Positions 36,188 through 45,665 of a stretch of DNA of 64,000 nucleotides are shown piece after piece. The stretch is from Algihabitans albus (GTDB lineage Bacteria; Pseudomonadota; Alphaproteobacteria; Kiloniellales; DSM-21159): assembly GCF_003572205.1 (NCBI RefSeq), contig NZ_QXNY01000004.1:496548-560547 (forward strand), written 5' to 3'. The position numbers and the translations under genes are program-made. Under the pieces are notes generated by a model. That model was not told the origin of the DNA, ran no database searches, and saw only the letters and a list, made by a program, of their open reading frames with translations. Numbering within the stretch: position 1 is the first letter of the stretch; each line of letters opens with the position of its first letter.

Positions 36188-36400
36188 ATGATTTTGCGAA
36201 TCATCATCTGCGTGGCTGTCGGCCTGATCGGTCTGGTCGGTCTCTTCATGGCTGCCGGCACCCATGAAAGTGCGCTCTACGAAGCCGGCTTGATCATGGC
36301 TCTCTTCTCGGTTTTCTTCATCTTCTGGCAGATCAAGCGTGGCTATGACGGCGCCGAGAGGCAAGCCGGCAGCACGACTGAAATCTCCCAGGAGCACTAG
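36188..36400 (+). CDS. Small two-helix membrane protein
   Basis: A 70-residue protein with two predicted membrane helices, at about residues 2-22 and 30-50, followed by a polar tail (KRGYDGAERQAGSTTEISQEH). A GGAGG ribosome site lies about 12 bases before the ATG. No family was recognised. It follows the sensor kinase by 69 bp on the same strand and could be co-transcribed. Its stop is 4 bp from the end of the convergent VOC gene. Confidence 0.6.
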   Translation: MILRIIICVAVGLIGLVGLFMAAGTHESALYEAGLIMALFSVFFIFWQIKRGYDGAERQAGSTTEISQEH

Positions 36401-36404
36401 GGCT

Positions 36405-36785
36405 TCACGCTTTCGGCGGAAAGGTCAGGACTTCGATCTTGTTGCCGTCGAGGTCGAAGACGAAGGCGCCGAAGTAGTCCGTCATTGCGGCCTTGCGCTC
36501 GCCCGGAGGTCCGGCATCCCGTCCGCCCGCCGCGAGTGCAGCCTCGTGGAAAGCCAGGACCGCCTGGCGCGAGCGCGCACGCAGGCCGACATGGTGCCCG
36601 CTGTCCGGCGCCGCCGGCGCTAGGGCGGGGCGGGCATTCAGCCAGAACTCCGGATAGCGCTTGCCGAACGCCACCGTCCGTTCGCGCTCGACGAGCAGCG
36701 TCATACCGAGCGGTGCCAGGACCTGCTCATAGAAGGCCGTACTCGCGTCCAAATCGGCGACGGGAACGGAGATGTGGTCGATCAC
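36405..36785 (-). CDS. VOC-family glyoxalase/dioxygenase-fold protein
   Basis: A 126-residue single-domain VOC protein (two beta-alpha-beta3 units). It begins IDHISVPVADLDAS, with a metal-ligand His in the first strand. It continues HHVGLRARSRQAV and ends with YFGAFVFDLDGNKIEVL, where the conserved Glu ligand lies. The start is GTG, supported by GAGGAG about 8 bases upstream. Such proteins in this subfamily are often annotated as glyoxalase-like, and the substrate is unknown. It lies 31 bp upstream of the convergent end of the VOC-rlmI pair on the minus strand. Confidence 0.85.
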   Translation of the reverse strand: MIDHISVPVADLDASTAFYEQVLAPLGMTLLVERERTVAFGKRYPEFWLNARPALAPAAPDSGHHVGLRARSRQAVLAFHEAALAAGGRDAGPPGERKAAMTDYFGAFVFDLDGNKIEVLTFPPKA

Positions 36786-36816
36786 GACACTCTCCTCGCT
36801 CTAGACGGTCCTCATC

Positions 36817-38034
36817 CTAATCCAGTGCGAAGACCAGGCACTTGAGGTAGTCGCTCTCCGGAAGCTGAGGATGGACCGGGTGATCAGGAGCCGCGGAGGC
36901 GCGGTGGAGGATTCGGGCCGGGCGCTCAGCATCCGCCAGTCCTCTTGCGCACTGTTCGGCGAAAGCTTCCGCGCTGACGTGATGGGAGCAGGAACAGAGC
37001 ACCAGGTAGCCGCCAGGAGCCACAAGATTGGCCGCCAGCTTGGTCAGCTTTCGATAGCCTCTCAGGGCCGGCGGCAGATCCTTCTTCGACTTGGCGAAAG
37101 CCGGCGGATCGCAAATCACCAGATTGAAGGAGTCGCCGGCAGTGGCGAGTTCCGCCAGCTTCCGGAAAACGTCGCCCCGCCGGGTCGCGATCCGATTCGC
37201 CACCTTGTTGAGCGCTGCCGTCGCCTCGACCAGCGACAGAGCGCTTTCGGAGCGGTCGAGGGCGGTGACCGACTCGGCGCCCGCCAGTGCCGCCTGGATC
37301 GCAAAGCCACCGGAATAGCAGTAAGCGTCGAGCACCCGTGCACCGGGTGCCAGCTGCGCAACCCAGCGGCGGTTGTCGCGCTGGTCGTAGAACCATCCGG
37401 TCTTCTGGCCGCGCAGCGGGTCCGCCAGGAAGCGGGCCGCATACTCCTGAACTTCAACCGGCCCCTCGGGCGGGCCGCCTGCGGTGCCGTCGAGCACCCG
37501 TGTTTCCTGTTCCAGGCCCTCGAGCGTGCGGGCCGGAGAATCGTTGCGCAAGACCAGTCTGCGGGGCTGCAGCAGCTTATCGATCGCCTCGATCAGCGGC
37601 GTCTCCAAGGCCTGCATGCCAGCCGTGTTGCACTGCAGGACGACCGTTTCCCCAAAGCGGTCGATCACCAAGCCTGGAAGTCCGTCGGCCTCGGCATGGC
37701 AGAGTCGGTAGTAGGGCCCGTCTATCAGACGCTCCCGCAGGCGCATGGCGCGCTCCAGGCGCTCCAGAAGGAAGACCTTGTCGATCTCGGCCTCGGGATC
37801 GCGCGCCAGCACGCGCGCGGCGATCAAGGTATGGCGGTTGAAGCTGGCGACGCCGAGGGCCCGGCCGTCGTGCGTTTCCAAGCGCACCAGCGTACCGAGA
37901 TCGAGGGCCTTGGCCTCGGCGGTCATCTCCAGTTCGTTGGAGAAAACCCAAGGGTGACCGAGCAGCAGGCGCCGCTCCGCTTTAGACTTCAGGCGAAGAC
38001 TGGGACGCCCGACCGCCGTCTTACGGTTGGACAT
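36817..38034 (-). CDS. rlmI: 23S rRNA (cytosine-C5)-methyltransferase, RlmI family
   Basis: A 405-residue SAM-dependent rRNA methyltransferase. The N-terminal PUA-like domain includes RRLLLGHPWVFSNEL. The middle EEHVD-type domain follows, and the catalytic Rossmann domain has GWFYDQRDNR, VLDAYCYSGGFAIQAA, the motif IV CDPPAFAKSKKDL and the catalytic Cys region VLCSCSHH. E. coli RlmI makes m5C1962 in 23S rRNA. Its start lies inside the 3' end of ggt (14-bp overlap), so the two are probably co-transcribed. Confidence 0.88.
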   Translation of the reverse strand: MSNRKTAVGRPSLRLKSKAERRLLLGHPWVFSNELEMTAEAKALDLGTLVRLETHDGRALGVASFNRHTLIAARVLARDPEAEIDKVFLLERLERAMRLRERLIDGPYYRLCHAEADGLPGLVIDRFGETVVLQCNTAGMQALETPLIEAIDKLLQPRRLVLRNDSPARTLEGLEQETRVLDGTAGGPPEGPVEVQEYAARFLADPLRGQKTGWFYDQRDNRRWVAQLAPGARVLDAYCYSGGFAIQAALAGAESVTALDRSESALSLVEATAALNKVANRIATRRGDVFRKLAELATAGDSFNLVICDPPAFAKSKKDLPPALRGYRKLTKLAANLVAPGGYLVLCSCSHHVSAEAFAEQCARGLADAERPARILHRASAAPDHPVHPQLPESDYLKCLVFALD

Positions 38035-39799
38035 TGGCTGGCAGGGCGATACCCTCGCGGCGTGGATCCGCGCCGCCCTCGAGGCTGCCGTCGTCCAGCA
38101 CGAGGATGCCGTGCAGACCGCTGGTCATCTCGGTCTCTCGCACGACGTGACCCAAAGCCTCCAGCGCAGTCTTGGCAGCAGCGGCGGCCGTGCCGGACTC
38201 CAGGTCCGTGGGACCGTTGCGGTTGACCGCGTGAGGTAAATCGATCGCCTCCTGCACGCCCAGACCGTGGTCGAGGACACCCGTCAAAGCGCGCACCACA
38301 TAGCCGATGATCCGGCTGCCCCCCGGCGAGCCGACGACGAGGCGGAGCCCCCCGCCGTCATCGAAGACGAGGGTCGGGGACATGGAACTGCGCGGGCGTT
38401 TGCCTGGCTCGACCCGGTTGGCGACGGGGCGTCCATCGACCTCCGGCACGAAGGCGAAGTCGGTCAGCTGATTGTTGAGCAGGAACCCCCGCACCATCAG
38501 CCGCGAGCCGAAGGCATTTTCGATCGAACTGGTCATCGACACGGCCCGTCCCTCGGCATCCACCACGCTCAGGTGGCTGGTCGAGGGCGGCTCGACCTGC
38601 ATCCAGGTCCCGTTTCGCAGTTCGAGACCCGGCGCGGCCTCGGGCAGGGCGCGTTGTAGATCGATCAGGCTGCCTCGGGCGGCCAGGTAGTCCGGATCGA
38701 GCAGGTTATCGACCGGCACCTCGACGAAGTCCGGGTCGGCGAGAAACGCATTGCGGTCGGCGAAGGCGAGCTTTCCGGCCTCGGCAAGCAGATGCAGAGT
38801 CCGGGGGTCCGACGGCTCCGCCGTGCCCAGGTCGTGCTGCTCAAGTATGCCCAGCATCTGCAAGACCGCCACCCCCCCGGACGTGGGCGGAGGCATGCCG
38901 CAGACCTGCCAATCCCGGTAGTCGCCGCAAAGCGGCGCGCGCCTTACGGCTCGGTAGGCGGCGAGATCGGCTTGCGTCATACGGCCGGGATTCACGGACG
39001 CGCCGCGCACGGCCCGCACGATGTCAGCTGCGATTTCGCCTTCGTAGAAAGCATCCGTGCCCTCGGCTGCAATCCGCCGCAGGGTCTCGGCATAGGCTGG
39101 GTTACGCAGAATCGTACCGACGGGTCTTGGGTCGCCCCCCGGTGTGTAGAAGTAGGACGCGGCGGCCGGAGATTTCGGTAGCAACCTGTCCCGTTCGATT
39201 AAGGCGTGCAGACGCGGGGAAACCAGAAAGCCGGTCTCGGCAAGCGCGATGGCCGGTTCGAACAGGCGCGCCCAGGCGAGCCTTCCATGCTCCGTGTGAG
39301 TCAACTCGAGCATTTTCAGGACGCCCGGCACGCCGACGGAGAGGCCGCCGGGCACGGCATCCCAGAAGCCGAGAGGCGTACCATCGGCCGTTAAGAACTG
39401 ATCGGCGGTGGCTGCCAGCGGAGCGGTCTCACGTCCGTCGTAGGCCCGTGTCTCCCCGGTGTCCGGATCGTGATGCAGTAGAAAGGCGCCGCCGCCGATA
39501 CCGGAGGACTGCGGCTCCACCAGTCCCAGCACCAACTGCGCGGCGATCGCGGCATCGACGGCACTACCGCCGGCCTCCAGCATCGCGACCCCAGCTCGGG
39601 TCGCATGGGGGTTGGCCGCCGAAACCATGGCGCGCGCCGGCGCTTCGGCCTGGAGCTCTTCCACTTGCGGCGCCGCCGTGCTTTGCGCTGCGGTGGGCAA
39701 GGGCAGCAGCAGAGCCGAAACCAGCAGGGCACCGCCGAGCGCGCGTGCTAGCGCGCGGCGGACCAGATTGGGGAGGCGGCTGTCAGAGTTGGAACGCAC
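38021..39799 (-). CDS. ggt: Gamma-glutamyltransferase (periplasmic)
   Basis: A 592-residue Ntn hydrolase that cleaves gamma-glutamyl bonds of glutathione, exported to the periplasm. A signal peptide with a hydrophobic Leu/Ala core spans about residues 14-38. The autoprocessing and catalytic Thr lies in PPSTSHLSVVD, which begins the small subunit. GSPGGSRIIG and the substrate-loop DRNAFLADPD are also present. Length is normal. The start is GTG. The last 14 bp overlap the rlmI start. Confidence 0.93.
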   Translation of the reverse strand: MRSNSDSRLPNLVRRALARALGGALLVSALLLPLPTAAQSTAAPQVEELQAEAPARAMVSAANPHATRAGVAMLEAGGSAVDAAIAAQLVLGLVEPQSSGIGGGAFLLHHDPDTGETRAYDGRETAPLAATADQFLTADGTPLGFWDAVPGGLSVGVPGVLKMLELTHTEHGRLAWARLFEPAIALAETGFLVSPRLHALIERDRLLPKSPAAASYFYTPGGDPRPVGTILRNPAYAETLRRIAAEGTDAFYEGEIAADIVRAVRGASVNPGRMTQADLAAYRAVRRAPLCGDYRDWQVCGMPPPTSGGVAVLQMLGILEQHDLGTAEPSDPRTLHLLAEAGKLAFADRNAFLADPDFVEVPVDNLLDPDYLAARGSLIDLQRALPEAAPGLELRNGTWMQVEPPSTSHLSVVDAEGRAVSMTSSIENAFGSRLMVRGFLLNNQLTDFAFVPEVDGRPVANRVEPGKRPRSSMSPTLVFDDGGGLRLVVGSPGGSRIIGYVVRALTGVLDHGLGVQEAIDLPHAVNRNGPTDLESGTAAAAAKTALEALGHVVRETEMTSGLHGILVLDDGSLEGGADPRREGIALPANVQP

Positions 39800-39818
39800 A
39801 ATGCAATCAGTCTAACGA

Positions 39819-40394
39819 TCACGTGGTCTGCGGCATAGACAGGCTTTTCGAGTCCGCGCACTTTTGCATCATCGGCTTCTGCAGAGCGAAGCAATGAGGA
39901 GCATGGCCGCGATGCTCGAGCATCTCGACCAGCCACTGGCGGCGTGCCCGCTCGATGCCGTCCGGCAGAACTGTGTGGATCGCGGCGCAGCGGTGACCGG
40001 CGGCTAGACCTTCCAGCGCGCGCGCCAGCGCGTCGGCGATGCGGTCGCGCTCGAAGAAATCGAACGCGATGAAATGTTCGGCCACCAGAACCGGGCCATG
40101 CAAGAGATCGCGCTGAACCCGGTAGGCCACCAGCCCGGCGATGTAGCCGCGCTCGTCTTCGGCAATCAGTATGCCACCGGGCGCGGGCATCGAATCGGTC
40201 GCGCCGCCGAGCAGAGACTGGGCGAAAGCCTGCCACTCCTCCAGGGTGATACCCGGCGCGATCGCCTGAATCAGCGGAAAGGCTTGGTCGACTCGGTCGA
40301 CCGTCAAAGACTTGACGGTGACGTTTCTCCCGGGTGGCGGATTTTCCACGGCGGTGAGGTTCTGATCGCGAGAGACGGGGTCGGGGCAGCGCAT
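39819..40394 (-). CDS. GNAT-like acetyltransferase, uncertain
   Basis: A 191-residue protein that looks like a GNAT fold: an early helix (FPLIQAIAPGITLEEWQAFAQ), the central strands ILIAEDERGYIAGLVAYRV and LVAEHFIAFDFFERD, then the helix IADALARALEGLAAGHRC. The acetyl-CoA loop R/Q-x-x-G-x-A is not clear, so enzyme activity is unsure. The first ATG is used, and a GTG about 15 codons downstream is an alternative. It lies 19 bp upstream of ggt on the same strand and may be co-transcribed with it. Confidence 0.6.
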   Translation of the reverse strand: MRCPDPVSRDQNLTAVENPPPGRNVTVKSLTVDRVDQAFPLIQAIAPGITLEEWQAFAQSLLGGATDSMPAPGGILIAEDERGYIAGLVAYRVQRDLLHGPVLVAEHFIAFDFFERDRIADALARALEGLAAGHRCAAIHTVLPDGIERARRQWLVEMLEHRGHAPHCFALQKPMMQKCADSKSLSMPQTT

Positions 40395-40478
40395 CGCCGC
40401 ATCCTGAGGCGTGCCGCGTGACGACCGCCTTGATCTGCGTCAACGCGGGCGGCAGCTCAAGGTCCCGCCTCTATTGCC

Positions 40479-40503
40479 CAGTTTTATCAAGTGCTTAAAA
40501 CTG
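40479..40503 (+). promoter_or_regulatory. Inverted repeat upstream of the FNR gene
   Basis: CAGTTTT at 40479-40485 and AAAACTG at 40497-40503 form a perfect 7-bp inverted repeat around an 11-bp spacer. It lies in an AT-rich pocket between the divergent GNAT-like and FNR-type genes. It could be an operator. The spacer contains ATCAA, a half of the FNR consensus, but the other half is absent at the correct distance. Confidence 0.4.
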
Positions 40504-40597
40504 TGGCTCTACGAATGACTTTTGGTGTATAAAGGTTTGGACGCTGGCCGGTAGCTGTTGAATTGTCCGGCCGGATGCGTCAAATTCATATGACCCT

Positions 40598-41395
40598 ATG
40601 CGATATCGGATCGGGACGCAGCGCAGCATCATGTCGCCCTTCGACGTCACTCGTATCCGCGAACTCGGTCCAGCGACCGCCTCCGAGCAGGAGGATGTGT
40701 CGGCCGGTCCTTCGCCCTGCGGCGCCTGTTCGGTTCGCCACCTGACCTTCTGCGCGCCGATGGCCGAGGACGAACTCGGTCACGTCGCCAAGATCGTCAG
40801 CACCGTCGAGCTGCATCCCAGCGATCCTTTGTTCGACGAAGGCGAACCGGCCGAAAGCGTTTACAGCGTCACTGCGGGCGCCGTGAAGGTTTACAAGCTG
40901 CTGCCGGATGGACGTCGGCAGGTGATCGGTTTCCTCTTTTCCGGCGATTTCATGGGGCTCGCGCACAACAGCCTCTATGCCTACAGCGCCGAAGCGATCA
41001 CCCATTCGGCGGTCTGCCGCTTCCCGCGCAAGAAGCTCGAGCAGTTGCTTGAGCGGTTTCCGAAGATGGAGCGCCGGCTGCTCGGTATGGCCAGTCACGA
41101 ACTTGCCGTCGCACAGGAGCAGATGCTGCTTCTGGGACGCAAGACGGCGAAGGAGAAGATCGCGAGCTTTCTCCTGATGCTCTCCAAGCGCTCGGAGCAG
41201 CGCGGCCAGAGCCCCAACCCGATCGCCGTACCGATGAGCCGGACCGACATCGGCGATTACCTGGGCCTGACCACCGAGACCGTCAGCCGGACCTTCACGC
41301 AGCTCAAAACTAGCAATCTGATTTCCTTGCTCCCGGCCAACAAGGTCGAGTTGACCCGCGTCGAGGCCCTACGCGAGATCGCCGAAGGCATCTGA
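40598..41395 (+). CDS. fnrL: FnrL-type oxygen-sensing Crp/Fnr regulator
   Basis: A 265-residue regulator that is likely to sense O2 through a 4Fe-4S cluster. Three N-terminal cysteines near residues 41, 44 and 52 (SPCGACSVRHLTFC) have the Cys-x2-Cys-x7-Cys spacing of FnrL, FnrN and AadR. The fourth ligand is the Cys in SAVCRFPRKK. The cNMP-fold domain (FDEGEPAESVYSVTAG) and dimer helix follow. The recognition helix DYLGLTTETVSRTFTQLK carries the Glu, Ser and Arg that read TTGAT-N4-ATCAA. An internal ATG 11 codons later is a possible alternative start. Confidence 0.93.
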   Translation: MRYRIGTQRSIMSPFDVTRIRELGPATASEQEDVSAGPSPCGACSVRHLTFCAPMAEDELGHVAKIVSTVELHPSDPLFDEGEPAESVYSVTAGAVKVYKLLPDGRRQVIGFLFSGDFMGLAHNSLYAYSAEAITHSAVCRFPRKKLEQLLERFPKMERRLLGMASHELAVAQEQMLLLGRKTAKEKIASFLLMLSKRSEQRGQSPNPIAVPMSRTDIGDYLGLTTETVSRTFTQLKTSNLISLLPANKVELTRVEALREIAEGI

Positions 41396-41565
41396 GCGAT
41401 CGCCTTGAGTGCCCGGCTTTTCGATCGCTCGGGTTGGATACAAACTCAGCTTGCACGTTGCCTTCGCTGCTCTCGGCAAGCTATTGCTCCCGAACACCGA
41501 TCGTGTCTCTAGGTCACGCCCTAACCGACTAGGTGCGATGGCGCAGTGCGGAGCCTTGCCAACCC

Positions 41566-42411
41566 GTGTCCACCACGCCCGCCGAACCCGAGCGAAGCAA
41601 AGCGGCCAAACGCCTGACGCCTCCCGATATCGCGGCACGCAAGGGGGCGACCCCTTTGGTCTGCCTGACGGCCTACAGCGCCCCGATGGCGCGTCTTCTC
41701 GATGCGCATGTCGATGTCCTGCTGGTCGGCGATTCTCTGGGAATGGTGATCTACGGCGCTGAGTCGACCCTCGCGGTCCGGCTTGAAACCATGATTGCCC
41801 ACGGTTGTGCCGTCGCGCGCGCCAGCCGACAGGCTTGCGTCGTGGTCGATCTGCCCTTCGCCAGCTACCAGGAAAACCCACAACAGGCCTTTCGCAGCGC
41901 CGCGCGCGTTTTGGCCGAGACCGGTGCGGCGGCAGTCAAGCTGGAAGGCGGAGAGGAAATGGCCGAAACGGTTGCCTTCCTGACCGCGCGTGGCGTGCCG
42001 GTGATGGGGCATGTCGGCCTGACGCCTCAGGCAGTGAACGCCCTGGGTGGTTTCAGAGCGCGAGGGCGCGATGCGGCGGAGGCCGAGAAGGTCCTTGCCG
42101 ATGCCCGGGCGGTGGCCGAAGCCGGCGCTTTCTCTCTGGTGATCGAGGGCACCTTGGAGGAGGTGGCGCAACAAGCCACCCAAGCCGTTTCCATTCCCAC
42201 CATCGGCATCGGTGCGGCTTTGGAGTGCGACGGCCAGATCCTGGTGACGGAGGATCTGCTCGGCCTTTCCGGAGCCCGAGTGCCGAGATTCGTCAAGCGC
42301 TACGCCGATCTCACTCCGGTCGTCGAAGAGGCGGTGGCGCGCTATGCCGGCGAGGTACGCGACCGCACCTTCCCGGGCCCGGATCAGCTCTATCGGAAGC
42401 GCGGTGGATGA
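41566..42411 (+). CDS. panB: 3-methyl-2-oxobutanoate hydroxymethyltransferase
   Basis: A 281-residue TIM-barrel enzyme of pantothenate synthesis that adds a hydroxymethyl group from methylene-tetrahydrofolate to ketoisovalerate. It shows [13 protein letters not shown], the metal-site [34 protein letters not shown] and the catalytic Glu region [12 protein letters not shown]. Two in-frame GTG starts exist (41533 and 41566), and the second gives a more usual N-terminus. The stop overlaps the panC start (ATGA). Confidence 0.95.
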   Translation: MSTTPAEPERSKAAKRLTPPDIAARKGATPLVCLTAYSAPMARLLDAHVDVLLVGDSLGMVIYGAESTLAVRLETMIAHGCAVARASRQACVVVDLPFASYQENPQQAFRSAARVLAETGAAAVKLEGGEEMAETVAFLTARGVPVMGHVGLTPQAVNALGGFRARGRDAAEAEKVLADARAVAEAGAFSLVIEGTLEEVAQQATQAVSIPTIGIGAALECDGQILVTEDLLGLSGARVPRFVKRYADLTPVVEEAVARYAGEVRDRTFPGPDQLYRKRGG

Positions 42412-43277
42412 GCGCGGCCGCCGCGTTGCTGCCCATTCTGCGCCGCGTCGAGGAGTTGCGTGCGGCCACGCTACCTTGGCGCCGGGCTGGACAGACCATT
42501 GGTCTGGTGCCGACCATGGGTGCTCTTCATGCCGGCCATCTGGCCTTGCTTGGCCGGGCCGTTGCCGACTGCGACCGCGCCGTCGCGACCATCTTCGTCA
42601 ATCCCAAGCAGTTCGATCGCAAGGAAGATCTCAGCCGCTACCCGCGCGACGAGACCCGCGACACCCGGCTTCTGGCGGAACATCGCTGCGACCTTCTGTT
42701 CGCGCCGCAGGTCGAGGCGATGTATCCACCGGGCTTCGCCTCGACGGTGGGTGTCACCGGGGTGAGCGACGTTCTGGAGGGGCTCTATCGTCCCGGTCAT
42801 TTCAACGGTGTCACCACGGTCGTCTGCAAACTCCTGCTGCAGGCCCAGCCGGACCGCGCCTACTTCGGAGAGAAGGACTATCAGCAGCTCACGGTGGTGA
42901 AGCGGATGGTGCGCGATTTGGATATACCGGTCGAAATCGTGCCGGTGGCGACGGTGCGTGAAGCGGACGGCCTCGCTCTCTCCTCGCGCAACGTGAATCT
43001 GACGCCGGCGCAGCGCGCGGTCGCGCCGCTGCTGCATCGCGTGATGACCGAGATCGCCGAAGAGCTTGCGGACGGTCAGACCCCAGCGACGCTCCTTCTG
43101 CCCGAGGGCCAGCAACGTCTCGGTTCAGCCGGCTTCACCAAGATCGACTACTTGGCCCTGCATGCGGCCGACGATTTGACGCCGCTGTTGCGGGTCGACC
43201 GCCCTGCCCGCCTCTTCGCCGCCGCCTGGCTGGGCAAGACCCGTTTGATCGACAATATTGCCGTGGAGTCATCCTAG
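42408..43277 (+). CDS. panC: Pantothenate synthetase
   Basis: A 289-residue ligase that joins pantoate and beta-alanine using ATP. The HIGH-type nucleotide motif is [46 protein letters not shown] and [16 protein letters not shown] are diagnostic, and [11 protein letters not shown] lies in the C-terminal half. The ATG is coupled to panB by a 4-bp overlap. It ends 36 bp from the convergent gpt gene. Confidence 0.96.
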   Translation: MSAAAALLPILRRVEELRAATLPWRRAGQTIGLVPTMGALHAGHLALLGRAVADCDRAVATIFVNPKQFDRKEDLSRYPRDETRDTRLLAEHRCDLLFAPQVEAMYPPGFASTVGVTGVSDVLEGLYRPGHFNGVTTVVCKLLLQAQPDRAYFGEKDYQQLTVVKRMVRDLDIPVEIVPVATVREADGLALSSRNVNLTPAQRAVAPLLHRVMTEIAEELADGQTPATLLLPEGQQRLGSAGFTKIDYLALHAADDLTPLLRVDRPARLFAAAWLGKTRLIDNIAVESS

Positions 43278-43313
43278 AGCGCTCGTTTCGGCGCCGCCTC
43301 CGGCCTATCCGCT

Positions 43314-43793
43314 CTAGCGGCTGCGGGCGATCGGAGGCACCTCTTGCATCTCGCTGTCCCAAGGAAAGAGGATCCAGGTATCCTGGCTCACTTCGGTGAC
43401 GAAGGTGTCGACCGTCGGCCGGCCCTCGGGCTTGGCGTAGACCGTGGCGAAGTGGGCTTTGGGGAGCAGCCCGCGCACGGCGCGGGCCGTGGCTCCGGTA
43501 TCCACGAGATCGTCGACGATGACCCAGCCCCTGCCGTCGCCCTCGATCGACTTCAGGACCTGGACTTGGCCCTTATCCCGGTCCTGATAGGAGGCGATGC
43601 AGAGGGTATCGACCAAACGCAGCTCCAGTTCCCGGGCGACAATGGTCGCCGGCACCATGCCGCCGCGCGCCACGGCAACGACGCCCTTGAAGGGTCCTGT
43701 CTTCTCGGACTTATCCATCAGGCGCCAGGCGAGCGCCTTGGCATCGCGATGCAGCTCCCACCAAGAAACCGGAAAGGTCTTGCCGATCATCAT
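43314..43793 (-). CDS. gpt: Xanthine-guanine phosphoribosyltransferase
   Basis: A 159-residue purine-salvage enzyme that converts guanine and xanthine to GMP and XMP with PRPP. The PRPP-binding loop is [17 protein letters not shown]. The N-terminal part [20 protein letters not shown] carries the pyrophosphate loop. [24 protein letters not shown] and the C-terminal tail follow as in E. coli Gpt. It begins with two adjacent Met codons. It is a cytosolic or peripheral enzyme. Confidence 0.92.
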   Translation of the reverse strand: MMIGKTFPVSWWELHRDAKALAWRLMDKSEKTGPFKGVVAVARGGMVPATIVARELELRLVDTLCIASYQDRDKGQVQVLKSIEGDGRGWVIVDDLVDTGATARAVRGLLPKAHFATVYAKPEGRPTVDTFVTEVSQDTWILFPWDSEMQEVPPIARSR

Positions 43794-43912
43794 GCCCTCG
43801 TGTTCCCAACCCCAGTCCGCAGGGGTCTAGCCGAGGGCGCGGCTGCTGACAACGTTTAGCTGTGGCGGGTCTAGCTGTGCCGGCGCTCTGGGATGTCGGG
43901 TCGCGAGGCGCC

Positions 43913-44356
43913 TTAGGTGGCGGTATCGCGCAAACGCCGAAGCTGCACCCCGTCGATCTTCCAGCTCCCGTCCCGCTGCTGTTCCATGAAGTAAAGCGCG
44001 AGCGCGCCGGCGCCGTCGGGACCGATGAAGAACAGGCGTTGCACCGCACGGCCGGTTTCGATGTCCAGCCCCTGAAACTCGACGGCCCGCGGGCGATAGA
44101 CCTGCGGGTAGCCGGTTTGGACCATCTGCATGAAGGTATCCGCGCTCCGAAACCTCCGTTGCACCGACGGTGACGCGTAGGAGAAGGCTTCGACTCCATC
44201 GTCCCGCCTGAAGGCATCGATTTGGTTTTCGATCACCAGACGGATATCGCTGGCAGACTCGGTTGCGGAATCCGCCTGCGCCGTCCCGGCGCCCAGAAAT
44301 GCGCCGTTCCCGATGACCAAAACCGAAAGAACGGCCGCGAGGAGGTTACTGCGCAT
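43913..44356 (-). CDS. DUF4864 secreted protein
   Basis: A 147-residue exported protein with a signal peptide (residues 1 to about 29, ending GTAQA). The DUF4864 domain follows: IRLVIENQIDAFRRDDGVEAFSYASP, then FMQMVQTGYPQVYRP, and a C-terminal YFMEQQRDGSWKIDGVQL strand pair resembling an NTF2-like fold. Function is unknown. The start ATG at 44356 fits the signal peptide better than the longer frame. It lies 119 bp upstream of gpt on the same strand. Confidence 0.8.
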   Translation of the reverse strand: MRSNLLAAVLSVLVIGNGAFLGAGTAQADSATESASDIRLVIENQIDAFRRDDGVEAFSYASPSVQRRFRSADTFMQMVQTGYPQVYRPRAVEFQGLDIETGRAVQRLFFIGPDGAGALALYFMEQQRDGSWKIDGVQLRRLRDTAT

Positions 44357-44546
44357 GGTCTTGGTGCCCCCAAATGGTTCTCCGATCCGTCCAGCCGCGC
44401 GGAGCGCAATGGCCGGAAGGGTTATGGAGAACGATGGGGCGTTGCGTGGCAAAGACCAGTGGTGTGCCGCAGACGACGGCTTCCGAAGGCTCGTCTGCGA
44501 CGGTCACCCTGACCGCAGCCTGTCGCCCGATGCTGCGGCAAGGACG

Positions 44547-45665
44547 CTAGCGTAGGTAGATATGAACCTCGTTCACCGCTGCCGCCGGGTTGGTCGCCGC
44601 TGACAGCGAGACCCGATCGGCCGGAAGTCCCATGTCGGTCAGCGAACGGACCACCGCTTCGGCATTGCGCACGGAGCGTCCGCTGGCCAAGGCCACCTGA
44701 CCTTGGGCGCCGGAACCGGCGGCCACCGAGACGACATCGAAGCCGGCATTCGGCCGAGCGGACAGGGCCTGATTGACGGCACCGTAGAGCGCCGGCTCGT
44801 ATTCGACGCTCGGCTGATCGAAACGAATAACAACCAAAGGCTGTGTTCTGCCGACCAGGCCTGCGGCACCGCCGCTCGGCGGCGGCGCGGCTATGCCGAA
44901 GGAGCGGTTGCCGAGGCTGCCGGCAAAAAACTCACCGTTGCGGATGGCGACGGAGAGAGCGGTCAGTTCCGAACGCTCATAGGCGAGATAAGCCGTCTGC
45001 CGCTGTACGTCCTCCGTCAGCTCGGTCAGCAGGCGTTCGATCAGAACCACCGTCTGGTTGGTCTCGTCCTCCAGGATCGCAAGCTGGCGATGGTCCTCGT
45101 CGACGGCACCCTGCAGGCCATAGGTGGCGCGAACGGAGTCGAGCAGGAAAGTGGAGAGCGAGGCCGTGGCACCGGTATTGGCGGCCAGTGCATTCATGTT
45201 GTTGATCGAAGTCGCGACCTGCGACAGCTCGAGCTGTGACTGGTTCCAGAGCTGCACGAGATCGGGATTGCCGGGTGTCGTGCCGGTCTGAAGGCGCGCG
45301 TTGATCGTGCTGACCATCGTGTTGTAGTCGCGCGCCGTCTCCCGAGCGTTTCCGCGATACTGCTGAAGCAGCCGGTTTTCCTCGCCGACCTGCGTCTGCA
45401 GGCGCTGCAGGTCGCTGCGCAGAGCCTGCACCTTCTCGCCGACGGCTGTTCCGGTCGGCTGGCCTGGAGTCACGCCCGCGGGTTCGAAGACCCCGGTATT
45501 GAGCTGCAACGGCCCGCCCGCCTGGACTTGATCCTGCGTCGCCTGGGCACCGCCCGCCGGATCGGCGGCTTCGAGCGAGGGCCACAGATCCGATTCGTCG
45601 GCCGAACACCCGGTCAGAATCGCGATAGCTACGGCGACGGCGGTCAGGCCTGAAACGCGCTTCAT
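44547..45665 (-). CDS. Envelope lipoprotein with coiled coil and OmpA-like C-terminus
   Basis: A 372-residue hypothetical lipoprotein. The signal sequence ends in the lipobox LTGC, with the lipidated Cys at residue 20. After a Gln/Ala-rich linker, residues about 70-240 are helical and probably coiled coil (VQALRSDLQRLQTQVGEENRLLQQ). The C-terminal 100 residues resemble an OmpA/MotB-type peptidoglycan-binding fold (VVIRFDQPSVEYEPAL, then a GRSVRNAEAVVRSL helix and AVNEVHIYLR). It would then link the outer membrane and the cell wall, which is inference. Confidence 0.65.
   Translation of the reverse strand: MKRVSGLTAVAVAIAILTGCSADESDLWPSLEAADPAGGAQATQDQVQAGGPLQLNTGVFEPAGVTPGQPTGTAVGEKVQALRSDLQRLQTQVGEENRLLQQYRGNARETARDYNTMVSTINARLQTGTTPGNPDLVQLWNQSQLELSQVATSINNMNALAANTGATASLSTFLLDSVRATYGLQGAVDEDHRQLAILEDETNQTVVLIERLLTELTEDVQRQTAYLAYERSELTALSVAIRNGEFFAGSLGNRSFGIAAPPPSGGAAGLVGRTQPLVVIRFDQPSVEYEPALYGAVNQALSARPNAGFDVVSVAAGSGAQGQVALASGRSVRNAEAVVRSLTDMGLPADRVSLSAATNPAAAVNEVHIYLR

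Noticed and set aside
40477-40490. FNR box upstream of the FNR-type gene
   Set aside because: Only one half-site (ATCAA) is present. The other half does not match TTGAT at the required spacing.
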